DNA of 64,000 nt. It comes from Saccopteryx bilineata (lineage: Eukaryota > Chordata > Mammalia > Chiroptera > Emballonuridae). The first letter of the stretch is position 1. Each line of letters opens with the position of its first letter. Shown in pieces: positions 23,368-34,635 of the stretch. Both the position numbers and the translations under genes were made by a program. The DNA lies in the NCBI RefSeq assembly GCF_036850765.1, contig NC_089493.1, forward strand, positions 166,777,640 through 166,841,639. Reading direction: 5' to 3'. The notes below the pieces were generated by a model. That model did not search any database. It was not told the origin of the DNA and worked only from the letters and a program-made list of their open reading frames with translations.

Positions 23368-25788
23368 ATGGGAAACCGCTGGGGTCCGCAGAGCCCGGCT
23401 GGGCGGAGGCGAATGCCTTTTCTCCTCCTTCTGCCTTTGTTCTGCCCGGCGCTCTCAGAGCCGATCCGCTACACTATTCCGGAGGAGCTGGCCAGGAACT
23501 CGCTGGTGGGGAAACTGGCCAAGGATCTGGGACTTGGCGTTGGAGATTTGCCTACTCGGAACCTGAGGGTTAATGCCGAGAAGCCATTCTTTACAGTGAG
23601 CAGCGAGAACGGGGACTTACTTGTGAACGACCGTATAGACAGAGAGCAGATTTGTGGCAAGAAGTTGACGTGTGTTCTGGAATTTGAAATGGTTGCTGAA
23701 AAACCTTTGAACTTTTTTCATATTGCTGTGGTGATTCAGGATGTCAACGACAATCCACCGACCTTCAACCAAAATATCACTGAATTGGAAATCAGTGAAC
23801 TGGCCCTAACTGGAGCCACCTTTGCCTTGGAATCCGCACAAGACTTAGATGTAGGGGTCAACTCCCTGCAGCACTACTACCTCAGCCCCGACCCACATTT
23901 CTCTTTGATCCAGAAAGAGAACCCTGATGGCAGTAGGTACCCAGAACTGGTAGTGAAAGCTCCCCTGGACAGGGAAGAGCAGTCCTGCCACCACCTGGTC
24001 CTCACTGCTGTGGATGGGGGTGAGCCTGCCAGAAGCTGCACTACCCAGATCAAGGTGGTTGTGGCAGATGCAAATGATAATCCCCCAGTGTTCACCCAGG
24101 ACGTGTACAGGGTCAGTGTTCCAGAGAACCTGCCAGTTGGCTCCTCTGTGCTAAGAGTGTTGGCCACTGACTTGGATGAGGGCATCAATGCCGAGATCAC
24201 CTACGCTATCATCAACGTTGATAAGGCAGTGAGACAACTGTTCAAGCTGAACAGTAAAACGGGGGAACTCTACACTTGGGGAGGACTTGACTTTGAAGAG
24301 AGAGAGCACTACACAATTGGCGTAGAAGCAAAGGATGGTGGACGTCACACAGCACATTGTAAAATACAAATAGATATATTGGATGAAAATGACAATGCTC
24401 CTGAGATAACACTGGATTCTGAATCCAAACATATACAAGAAGATGTAGAGCTGGGAACTGTTGTTGCGCTCATCAAAACACACGATCTGGATTCTGGATT
24501 TAATGGGGAAATCTTATGCCAACTAAATGGCAATTTTCCATTTAAAATAGTTCAAGATACAAAAAACACATACAAGTTGGTGACAGATGGAGCCCTAGAT
24601 CGAGAGCAGACTCCGGAATACAACATCACCATTACAGCCACCGACAAGGGCAAACCTCCACTCTCCTCCAACAGAAGTGTCACCTTGAACGTCGCTGATG
24701 TCAACGACAATACTCCGATTTTCCACCAGGCCTCGTATGTGATCCACGTAGCAGAAAATAACCCACCCGGTGTTTCCATAGCGCAAGTCAGTGCCTCCGA
24801 CCCCGACCTGGGACCCAACGGCCGCGTCTCCTACTCCATTGTGGCCAGCGACCTGGAGTCGCGCTCGCTGTCGTCCTACGTGTCGGTGAGCGCGCAAAGC
24901 GGGGTGGTGTTCGCGCAGCGCGCCTTCGACCACGAGCAGCTGCGCGCCTTCCAGCTGACGCTGCAGGCGCGTGACCAGGGCTCGCCCACGCTCAGCGCCA
25001 ACGTCAGCCTGCGCGTGTTAGTGGACGACCGCAACGACAACGCACCAAAGGTGCTGTACCCGGCGCTGGGGCCCGATAGCTCTGCGCTCTTCGACACAGT
25101 GCCGCGCGCGGCGCAGCCCGGCTACTTGGTCACCAAGGTGGTGGCGGTGGATGCAGATTCGGGACACAACGCCTGGCTGTCCTACCACGTGCTGCAGGCC
25201 AGCGAGCCCGGACTGTTCAGCCTTGGGCTGCGCACGGGCGAGGTGCGCACAGTGCGTGCCTTGGGTGACAAGGACACAGTCCGCCAGCGCCTGCTGGTCG
25301 CTGTGCGCGACGGGGGACAACCATCCCTCTCGGCCACTGTCACGTTGCATCTGATCTTCGCTGACAACCTTCAGGAGGTACTGCCAGACCTCAACGTCCG
25401 TCCTACGCCCTCTGATCCTCAGACTGAGCTGCAATTTTACCTGGTGGTGGCCTTGGCCTTGATCTCCGTGCTCTTTCTCCTGGCAGTGATTTTGGCGGTG
25501 ACCGTGAGCCTGCGACGTTCTTTCAGCCCCGCTACCTGGGGTTGTTTTCAGACTACTATCTGCTCCAAGACTGGACCTGGGGTTTCCCCCAACTACTGCG
25601 AAAGAACTTTACCCTATTCCTACAATCTTTGTGCTGCCTCACATTCCTCAAAGACTGAGTTTAAATTTCTAAATATAAACTCTGAAAATGCTCCACCAAA
25701 CGATCTTCTATGCAATGAAGACTCTTGGTTTGAAAATATCAGTAATGACAATCCCAAAGTGACTTCTGAGTCAGTCAGCTTGCAACAG
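23368..25788 (+). CDS. PCDHGB3: Protocadherin gamma-B3 variable exon
   Basis: 807 codons to CAG|GTAAGT, one of only two GTAAGT donors here. Leader MGNRWGPQSPAGRRRMPFLL, mature start near EPIRYTIPEELARNS. The EC2 segment NITELEISELALTGATFALE and EC3-EC4 DSESKHIQEDVELGT fit B3. Membrane span from about residue 690. Its EC5 start (HQASYVIHVAENNPPGVS) lacks the QQSAYLVHVPENN form shared by B2, B4, B5 and B6, so it seems to have escaped that homogenisation. Part of EC6 and the tail (TTICSKTGPGVSPNYCERT) are also more divergent. Confidence 0.93.
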
Positions 25789-26643
25789 GTAAGTTACTTC
25801 AAAACCCTTTTCTCCCATAAGTGTAATTAGGTTTCAGTTCATTATTTTAGAGGTAAAAAAAGGCTATCTATATCTTGATTTTTGTGTTTCATTGATTTTG
25901 GGGGGCATGCAATGTAGATGTTAGAAGTTCTTTGTTCACTTATCTGTGTTGCAGTTGTTCTTTCATACAAAGTCATCTTGTAATGGTCTTGAAATTTTTG
26001 TTAATCTTAAAACAATATATCCTGAATCATTTTTATTGCATTAATTCCTCACACTCTCATTGTGAAACACATTATCTATATATGGTTAAACATAAATCTA
26101 GACAATTAAGTGGTTTTCTTAGTTTCAGTGAAGACAATCCTAAACTCTAGTATATATATATAATACATACCTAAAAATATTTTAATTGTAGCCCATGTAT
26201 TTTTACTTTATTTGAATGTTTTAAAATGTATGCACTGGTATTGGCTAAATTAGGGCAATTCTTAATCTGTATGTTAATTAAAATATATAATGAAATTTAA
26301 AATGACAACACTTAGCTGGCACTAAGTGGCTTGGTTCAAACATGTTTGTGATTGTTGGTTCTCTTATTGAAAATAGGACAAATATAAATGATGGTGTGGT
26401 GGGGTTAATTCAAGATTTACAGAAAAGTGTAATATTTTTGTTCTCTAAGGCCATAGGAGATATTGCCACAAAAATGAATGGTAAATTCCAGGGAATATAT
26501 AAAACTATTTAAATAGGCTCTTTTATTTTCCAAATGCTTCTTATTCTTGGGGAGAGAAATTTTATGAGTGATATCTATGCAAATTTAGCAGAAATAAGAT
26601 CCTCTGTAAGATGGTTTCACAAAAATAGTGCAGTATTAAGTTA
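25789..26643. other. B3-A6 spacer
   Basis: The shortest spacer (0.86 kb), AT-rich with a small TA run near 26151-26164. No repeat element or gene was recognised. Confidence 0.6.
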
Positions 26644-26667
26644 GGACTCTAAGCGTCGCTGTTCACT
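26644..26667 (+). promoter_or_regulatory. CSE of the A6 promoter
   Basis: Reads GACTCTAAGCGTCGCTGTTC, followed by ACTAAC (others ACCAAC). GTGCAGTATTAAG upstream is a slightly altered gamma-A box. Confidence 0.85.
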
Positions 26668-26881
26668 AACCTGGAAAGCAATGAGAACTCGAGTTATATC
26701 CTTTAAGCACAAAGCAGATCAGACACAAAACTGCAGCTGCGCAAAAATTCTGACCTTAAACGCTTCTCATTGGACTTCTGCTTGTTTATGGACCTTGAAC
26801 TCTAAATTCTGAGGAGTCCAAGAGCGATGCGAACCTCTTCCCTCTACTCATAATCACAGGGAAGTCCATAAGGAGTCAGTA

Positions 26882-29314
26882 ATGGCAGCTCTGCAAAGGA
26901 GCCAGCGTCACAGCGGCTTAGTTCTGCCGTTTATGCTCCTGGGAACGCTGTGGGGGGCCGGGGCTCGAGCTGGGCCAATCCATTACTCCATTCCTGAGGA
27001 GCTGGACAAAGGCTCCTTTGTGGGCAGCATTGCCAAAGATCTCGGGCTGGAGCCCCAGGAGCTGATGGAGCGCGGAGTCCGCATCGTCTCCAGAGGTAGG
27101 ACACAGCTCTTCGCGCTGAACCCGGGAAGTGGCAGCTTGGTCACCGCAGGAAGGATAGACAGGGAGGAGCTCTGCGCTCAGAGTCCGCGGTGCCTGGTAA
27201 GTTTTAACATCCTCGTTGAGGACAAACTGAATCTTTATCCCGTAGAAGTGGAAATAGTGGACATTAATGACAACATACCCCGATTCTTTAAGGAAGAATT
27301 GGAAGTAAAAATTCTCGAAAATGCGGCCCCATCCTCTCGTTTTCCATTAATGGAGGTCTCTGACCCGGATGTGGGAATAAACTCTCTTCAGGGCTTCAAG
27401 CTCAGCGGGAATAGTCACTTTTCGGTGGATGTGTCAAGTGAAGCCAATGGGCCCAAATATCCGGAGCTGGTGCTGGAGCGCGCTCTGGACCGGGAGGGAG
27501 AGTCCATTCACCACTTGGTTCTTACTGCCATGGATGGCGGTGACCCTGTCCGTTCAGGCGTGGCGCGCATTCTGGTAACTGTCCTAGATGCGAATGACAA
27601 TGCTCCAGTGTTTACTCAGCCTGTCTACCTCGTGAGTGTTCCTGAGAATCTGCCAGTAGGTACGCCAGTGTTGTCGGTAACTGCCACCGACCAGGATGAA
27701 GGAGTCCACGCAGAAGTAACGTATTCCTTTCTGAGGGTAACAGAAAAGATCTCAAAGATTTTCTGCTTAAATGTTTTTACTGGAGAAATATCAACTTCTG
27801 CAAATCTAGATTATGAGGACGCCAGTTTTTATGAGCTAGATGTTGAAGCCCGGGATCGGCCAGGTCTACAAGACAGAGCAAAAGTTTTAATAACTGTCTT
27901 GGATGTGAATGACAATGTACCAGAGGTGGTAGTCACATCTGGAAGCAAGTCAATTGCTGAAAGTGCGCCTCCAGGAACAGTAATCGCTCTTTTTCAAGTA
28001 TACGATCGTGACTCTGGACTGAATGGCCTGGTAACATGTTCTATCTCAAGAAATCTGCCATTTGAGTTGGAAAAATCCATAGACAATTATTATCGATTAC
28101 TGACCAATACAGTTCTAGATCGAGAACAGATAGCTCTGTACAACATAACTGTGACAGCCACAGACAAAGGAGTGCCACCTCTGTCTACAAAAACGGTCAT
28201 CTCCCTAAATGTGGCAGACACCAACGACAACCCACCTTCCTTTCCCCACTCGTCCTACTCTATCTATGTCCCTGAGAACAACCCCAGAGGTGCCTCCATC
28301 TTCTCTGTGACTGCACACGACCCTGACAGTGGTGAGAATGCCCAGGTCGCCTACTCCCTGGATGCAGACACCATTCAGGGTGTGCCTCTATCCTCCTATG
28401 TCTCCATCAATTCTGACACTGGCGTCCTGTATGCATTGCACTCCTTCGACTATGAGCAGTTCCGTGACTTGCAACTGAGAGTGACTGCACATGATAGCGG
28501 GGACCCACCACTCAGCAGCAATGTGTCACTGAGTCTGTACGTGCTGGACCAGAATGACAATGCACCGGAGATCCTGTACCCCACCATCCCCACTGACGGT
28601 TCCACGGGTGTGGAACTGGCACCCCGCTCCGCAGAACCCGGCTACCTGGTGACTAAGGTGGTCGCGGTGGACAGAGACTCAGGCCAGAACGCCTGGCTGT
28701 CCTACCGCCTGCTCAAGGCCAGCGAGCCAGGGCTCTTCGCGGTGGGGCTGCACACGGGCGAGGTGCGCACTGCGCGGGCCCTGCTGGACAGAGATGCGCT
28801 CAAGCAGAGCCTGGTGGTGGCGGTCCAGGACCACGGCCAGCCCCCTCTCTCGGCCACCGTCACCCTCACCGTGGCTGTGGCCGACAGTATCCCAGATGTC
28901 CTGGCTGACTTGGGCAGCCTCGAACCCTCCGCCAACCCTAACGCTTCAGACCTTACGCTGTACCTGGTGGTGGCAGTGGCCGCGGTCTCTTGCGTCTTTC
29001 TGGCCTTTGTCATCGTGCTGCTGGCGCTCAGGCTGAGGCGCTGGTACACGTCGCGTCTGCTCCAGGCTTCAGGAGGAGGGGGATTGGCGGGCTTGCCTGC
29101 CTCGCACTTTGTGGGCGTGGAGGGGGTGCAGGCTTTCCTGCAGACCTATTCCCACGAGGTCTCCCTCACCGCGGACTCGGGGAAGAGTCACCTGATCTTC
29201 CCGCAGCCCAACTATGCGGACACGCTTATCTGCCGCCAGAGCTCTGAGAAAAGCGAGCCTCTTTTGATTAAGGAAGACTCAGGTTTTTGTAAAGAGGAAG
29301 ACTCCCTTGTTCAG
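26882..29314 (+). CDS. PCDHGA6: Protocadherin gamma-A6 variable exon
   Basis: 811 codons to CAG|GTGAGA. Mature start near [20 protein letters not shown]2 ([20 protein letters not shown], then [14 protein letters not shown]) is a strong A6 signature. EC4 begins [20 protein letters not shown]. Membrane span from about residue 693. The tail has one extra Gly (ASGGGGLAG) and ends [17 protein letters not shown]5 (residues about 446-573) is nearly identical at DNA level to A7. After this gene the B/A alternation breaks: the next intact exon is again gamma-A. Confidence 0.93.
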
Positions 29315-29797
29315 GTGAGAGTATTACTTTTATTGGTTTTATTTGAACAGAAAAATTTAAAATTCTCTTGATCAGTGCTTAAGTTTTCTTAGTGTTTTTG
29401 CCCTGATTCATATAATTTTGAGATTTTTCTTTATCAATACAGCTCTATTAAATCGTAGTTTTCTCAAATTTTGCCAAAATAGTCTTTATGATGCATACTC
29501 TAGGTTTTGTTTTTATTTCTTCTTGTTTTGTCTTTGTTTTTTATTTTGCTTCTCTTGGCAAGCTCTTTGTGTCTGTGATCACATACATCTTATTTCTTAG
29601 GTTTTCCCTACATTATGTGAAATTTCTTAGATTCTTTTTCTAAATGTGAAAAAAACTGAATTGCGATCTCTGTTAAAGAAAGTAAATATTTTGGTTTTCT
29701 CACAGTTTTAATTAATAGCAAGTGTTTTCTGAAAGTATGGACATCTGTGAGGGACATTTTTCCCTTTACTACTTAGGAATCATAAGTTATTTATATA

Positions 29798-29943
29798 CAC
29801 CCTGGCTGGCTAGCTCTGATGGTTAGAGCATCTTCCTGCTACACAAAGGTTGCCAGTTTAAACCCTGGTAAGGGCACATATGAGGACAAATTGATGTTTC
29901 TCTCTCATCCTCTCCTCCTAAATTCAATAAAAATAAAAAATTA
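29798..29943 (+). mobile_element. tRNA-derived SINE
   Basis: Head ACCCTGGCTGGCTAGCTCTG, GGTTAGAGC and CCAGTTTAAACCC boxes, short CT body and an AATAAAAATAAA tail. Flanked by imperfect 14-bp repeats (29784-29797 and 29944-29957). A different head from the CCTGACC family. Confidence 0.78.
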
Positions 29944-30330
29944 AAATTATTTATGTAAAAGACTGAAGTAATTAGTAAAACTTGATCTTTGATGTTTGAA
30001 AATCTGAATAATATCCCTGAAACTATGTTAGTCTTTTGGGGCCAGTCATAATATCTGTAGTCCTCAAATTGTAACCTCAATTTCAAAGACTTGCCTTACC
30101 TACCTCACAAAATTATGAGGACATGAAATATAATACAATAACTACATTTAAAAACTTCAAATTATAAAGCTGATAGTGAACATTTGTTGACCTCAGCATT
30201 ATTATAGTTACTGGATTGATAACAGATAAATATAAACATTTGATGCTGTATGCCTACTACAGTGTCTTCTGTAACATGTGTGCCTAAGAGTATTTAAAAA
30301 TAAAAATTATCTTTAAAATATGCTCATTAG

Positions 30331-30509
30331 GCCTTGGATGGATAGCTTGGTTGGTTAGAGCATTGTTCCAAAGAACTGAGGTTGGCAATTTGATCCCCCG
30401 TCAGGGCACATATAGGAAATTGATGTTCCTGTCTCTCTCTCTCTCTGACCCCTTCCTCTCTCTCTAAAATAAATAAATAAATTTTAAAAAGAAAAAGAAA
30501 GAAAGAAAG
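30331..30509 (+). mobile_element. tRNA-derived SINE
   Basis: Head GCCTTGGATGGATAGCTTGG, GGTTAGAGCATTG, GTCAGGGCACATA, CT repeats and a GAAA-rich tail. Flanked by 16-bp repeats AAAATATGCTCATTAG (30315) and AAAATATGTGCATTAG (30510). Confidence 0.83.
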
Positions 30510-31096
30510 AAAATATGTGCATTAGTGTTCACTTACAGGATATATCTCTAAAAAGAGAGGAGTTACTAGAGAATAGGAGAATGAAGACTTAATCATGTTC
30601 AAATAAGAGTTTAAATAATTAGCATACTTAACCCAGATTAAATAAGGGTCTGTCATGTAGGAACTCTATTCAAATATTTAAGGAAAGAAGGGTTGTCATT
30701 TGGAAGAATAGTCTATTTCATTGTATACCAAAGGTGTGATTGAAATTATGGTTTGATAAGTGTGTGGGGGGGGGCAAGGTTTTGAGATGTCAAAGCTGCT
30801 TATCAGAAAATGAATTGCTAAGAAGGTAGAAGATTCTATTATTGGCACTCTTCAAAGGTAAGTTGATGGCCATAGAATTAATAAAATACCAGGTATAATA
30901 TAATTATATAACTTGTTGAACTACATGATAGACAAGTTCTTCTCCAATTCTGAGCTGGAGGATTCTATGATCTGATAAATAATAAATTGGTCACTTGTGC
31001 ATCTAAAATAAACAATTGCACATGTCAAATAAACAATTAAGAAGATATTTTGAAAATGAGCCAGAACCTCTTTTGTAACTTGAAATTGTCAGTCTT

Positions 31097-31284
31097 TACC
31101 TGACCTGTGGTTGCGCAGTGGATCAAGCGTCAACTTGGAACACTGAGGTTGCTGGTTCAAAACCCTGGCTTGCCTGGTCAAGGCACATATGGGAGTTAAT
31201 GCTTCCTGCTCCTCCCCCCTTTCTTTCTCTCTCTCCCTCTCTCCTTTAAAAATGAATAAGTAATTAAAAATTAAAATAAAAAAA
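31097..31284 (+). mobile_element. tRNA-derived SINE, bat type
   Basis: CCTGACCTGTGGTTGCGCAG head, full body and tail. Flanked by a perfect 15-bp duplication GAAATTGTCAGTCTT (31082 and 31285). Confidence 0.9.
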
Positions 31285-32974
31285 GAAATTGTCAGTCTTC
31301 ATAAAGACTGAGTTGATGTCCTTAAATTAGCTGCTAAGGGTAATACATGTTTTTCTAAATCAATATTGTGGTAATTCCATTTCAGCAATTGCAGAATTAT
31401 TTATCTCAATATTTCAAATGTATATGACTAGCTAAGAAACTCCAGTCATGTAGCTATTCAAATCTGATCTGCTTGGACATTTTAGATATAATCCTTGGTG
31501 CTTTTGATCAGAATTTAATAGTAAATAACAGTTCTAAAGAATTTGAATTCTGGACATTGGTCGAGGGAGTCAGATGGTCTCTTATACAAATATTATGACT
31601 TATTTCATATGCTCAGAGTGTAGATGTATCTGACACACTCTGAGAGTGTAAATGTTATTTTATTATATCATCAATTCTGGATGATTTAAACTACATCTTC
31701 ATTGTTATAAGCAATGCTCAATAACTGGTTTCATGGATAGTACAATGGTTCATTTTATTCTCTTCTTTGTTCACTAACAGAGATAGTAGGCTGTTTTATT
31801 TTATTTATTTCTGAGTCACCTGTGACCATTTCATTTAAAAAAGATGTTTTACTGACAGGAAAATGATCAGATTCTACTCTTAAAATAGTAACTCATTGAT
31901 GTGGACTGACCAAGTGTTAAATCCTAGCAATCACGTACTTCGCTAAGTTCTGACTCAATGAGGTACTCTGACCTACATACTATACAAGTTACTAGAAATA
32001 AAATAGACAATTTGAGACTTTGAGCATATATTGAATTTTGAAACATCAGGGGGGAAAATATACCATACTATTGGGCTATTTTATCATCTGTGAAAACTGC
32101 CAGTTTTTGATTAGAGTTCTGTTGGAGTAGCAGTTATCAAAGGGGAAGGAGTTAAATCTCAGAGAGAATCATTGGAAAATGCCTATATCTTTGTCTTGGA
32201 ATGAAAACCTAAACAGAAGTCCAAACAAATGGTTCTTTAATGTTTAAAAAGTTCTATAAAGAAAGGGGAGAAGATGACTCAATGCATATAAAGTCAAATA
32301 GACTTTCCATAGAATTTTTAACTGCAAACAAACAAATGAAGTTCAAGATTCTGCCCCAAAACTTCATCAATAACATATCCCCTTTAAAATTATAAAATTC
32401 TTTCAATTTTATGTAGAAGGATTATGTTATAGTTAAAGATACTGTGGTGCTCTAATAAAGATCCTTGGTATTTAATTTTGTGTTGTAAAATAACTTCAAA
32501 GACTTGATACTAGAAATGGTACAGCCATTTACTCCCTAAAGTATGCTTTATGTTCAGGGTAAATCTATAATCTCCTTTATCTAGATCTTATTTATTTAAC
32601 TCCAAAGAAGGTGCCCCGAAGAGATGTCCATTGAGATGTTTAAGAAATAGTAAAATTAGAGACAAATATGAGATGCCACTATGAGTTTTGAAGTATCAGA
32701 TAGAAAAAGATGATGGCATTGGGAGCCATAATATCCAGACATGAAAATTTTGTTTGCAAATGTCTGCAAGTACTCATGATCTTTGATGACTGTATGCTTT
32801 CATAATTACTACTAAGCAAATAACCTTTAACTCGTGTTTATGGAATTAATCTGTAGTATTTATATCAGTTCCTTTGAACAAAAAGCTCTTTTATCTGCTT
32901 GGTGAAAACAAACATGACTATGAATTATTTCAATATGCTGAAACAACATTTCATTTAAAGTATTTCCTATATTT

Positions 32975-33300
32975 TGGAGCACTGCCAACAGAGAACACCA
33001 CCTAAGCTAAGTATTTTCATGTTACCTCTGGTTCTTTCTCCTGGTACTGCTAGCTGCTCCCCTGGGGATTAAAATAATTTACAAAACAAGGCTGTATCTT
33101 GCTAGGTCTTCATTCCAAAACAGGACACTCTCTTTTCTCCAGCAGCTATGTGGAAGGAACTTTGAATTATTTCTACCACCTAATGGTAACTTCAGATATG
33201 CCAACAACTGAGTTTCATTTCATTAACATCAGTGGAGAAATGAGTGCCTATAAGCATCCTCTCAGGACAGACCTGCATGTATGCTCAATGGCTGTTTGTC
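32975..33300 (+). pseudogene. Decayed 3' end of a gamma-B variable exon
   Basis: The clearest part is about 33105-33260. It translates as SKTGHSLFSSSYVEGTLNYF..., then PTTEFHFINISGEM, aligning without gaps to the gamma-B tail (TGPGV...SEGTLPYSYNLC...KTEFNFLN). A membrane-span remnant (TCTTTCTCCTGG near 33040) lies upstream at about the right distance, with a net loss of about 11 bp that would shift frame. The last part (DLHVCS..., HHSSF) recalls the B1 tail. No intact donor, ectodomain or promoter was found. It sits between A6 and A7, where a B gene is missing from the alternating order. Family membership is well supported; exact boundaries are not. Confidence 0.78.
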
Positions 33301-33432
33301 TAGAGACCCATCATTCTTCATTTATTCTGGACTACGGTAGGGTGATTATTTGAATTGTATAATGCAAAGAAGCAGTCAAGCCAACATCCACTTTCTTATG
33401 AATCCACAACCACTAGAACCTCTGCTTATTTT

Positions 33433-33502
33433 TTTTTTGTTTTTTGTTTTGTTTTGTTTTTTAATTTTTTATTTATTCATTTTAGAGAGGAGAGGGGGAG
33501 AA

Positions 33503-33547
<45 letters not shown>

Positions 33548-33669
33548 GGGGAGGAGCTGGAAGCATCAACTCCCATATGTGCCTTGACCAGGCAAGCCCA
33601 AGGTTTCTAACTGGCGACCTCAACATTTCCAGGTTGACACTTTACCCACTGCGCCACCACAGGTCAGGC
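33433..33669 (-). mobile_element. SINE, bat type, reverse orientation
   Basis: The minus strand has the CCTGACCTGTGGTGGCGCAG head, a long GA/CT repeat (about 33485-33545 on the plus strand) and an A-rich tail. Flanked by a perfect 17-bp duplication GAACCTCTGCTTATTTT (33416 and 33670). It lies just downstream of the gamma-B remnant. Confidence 0.92.
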
Positions 33670-34398
33670 GAACCTCTGCTTATTTTGACTGTACAAAATG
33701 GGTTGCTTCTACAGTTCATTGTTGTTGCTTAGTGTCTCATCTCTAATGGCACATTTTGAGCATAAAACATCAACTAAGGCCAACAATATTGGGGGGGGGG
33801 GTTCTGTCCTCAAAAGGTTCTACCCTGGTTCTACTACTACATAGTCCAGGACAATGTAGTAGTAATCACTAAAATGAAGGTATTGGGCTAAACCATCTCC
33901 AAAGTTCCAGCCAATCAAAAACTTTATTAAATTATCTCTTCATATTTTAAATAAATTTTTGACTTTCTGAGTTTTACATGATGGTTGGTGTTTAGAGCAT
34001 AGTATGTTCAATAGTATTGAATTAATTTAAAGGTTTTTTTTTTTACTTGGATGTAAAGTTTCTATACATCTTTTTATGTATACACACACACCCTTTTAAA
34101 ATAAATTAGGTTTTTTTTTAACCTACAATGGCTGATGTACAATAAAGTGTGAGACAGGACCCAAGAGTCATTTCAAAGTAGCAACGCAAACCAAAGAATT
34201 TTGAAAAATCATCAGAGATTATTAAACACCCATCCATGAACATTGTCACATCAATTCAGTTTTTTAAAAATATATCTTTAATGATATCAGAGATGTATGG
34301 ACTAAAGAAATATAAACGGAAGAATTTCGAAAGATAAAACAAGATTTCTGGGGGAAAAAATCAATTATTTTCTTCAATATGGTGCAGTAACACAGTAA

Positions 34399-34422
34399 GG
34401 ACTCTGAGCGCCGCTGTTCACC
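34399..34422 (+). promoter_or_regulatory. CSE of the A7 promoter
   Basis: Reads GACTCTGAGCGCCGCTGTTC, the consensus gamma-A form, with GTGCAGTAACAC upstream. Confidence 0.88.
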
Positions 34423-34635
34423 AACCAGGCGGAAGACGCGCCAGAGCTACCGAGCTTTTGCAGTACAAAGAAAAGCCAGACTGAGACAAACTCTTCTCCG
34501 AGAGGCATTAACTCAGTCCCATGTTCTCCTGGATTTGGGGCTCCTTTCCCGAATACAGAGGGCTCCACGCGAACACGCCAGCATCCAGAAGTACAATACG
34601 AGGTAGCCCAGGATCTAATGATCTGCAGGACAACA

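Larger units (their letters stand above)
29315..34398. other. A6-A7 spacer with a gamma-B remnant
   Basis: The longest spacer (5.1 kb), AT-rich, with SINEs at 29798, 30331, 31097 and 33433 and a decayed gamma-B 3' end at about 32975-33300. I searched the 2.5 kb before the remnant by eye for EC-repeat sequence and a CSE and found neither. Confidence 0.6.
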
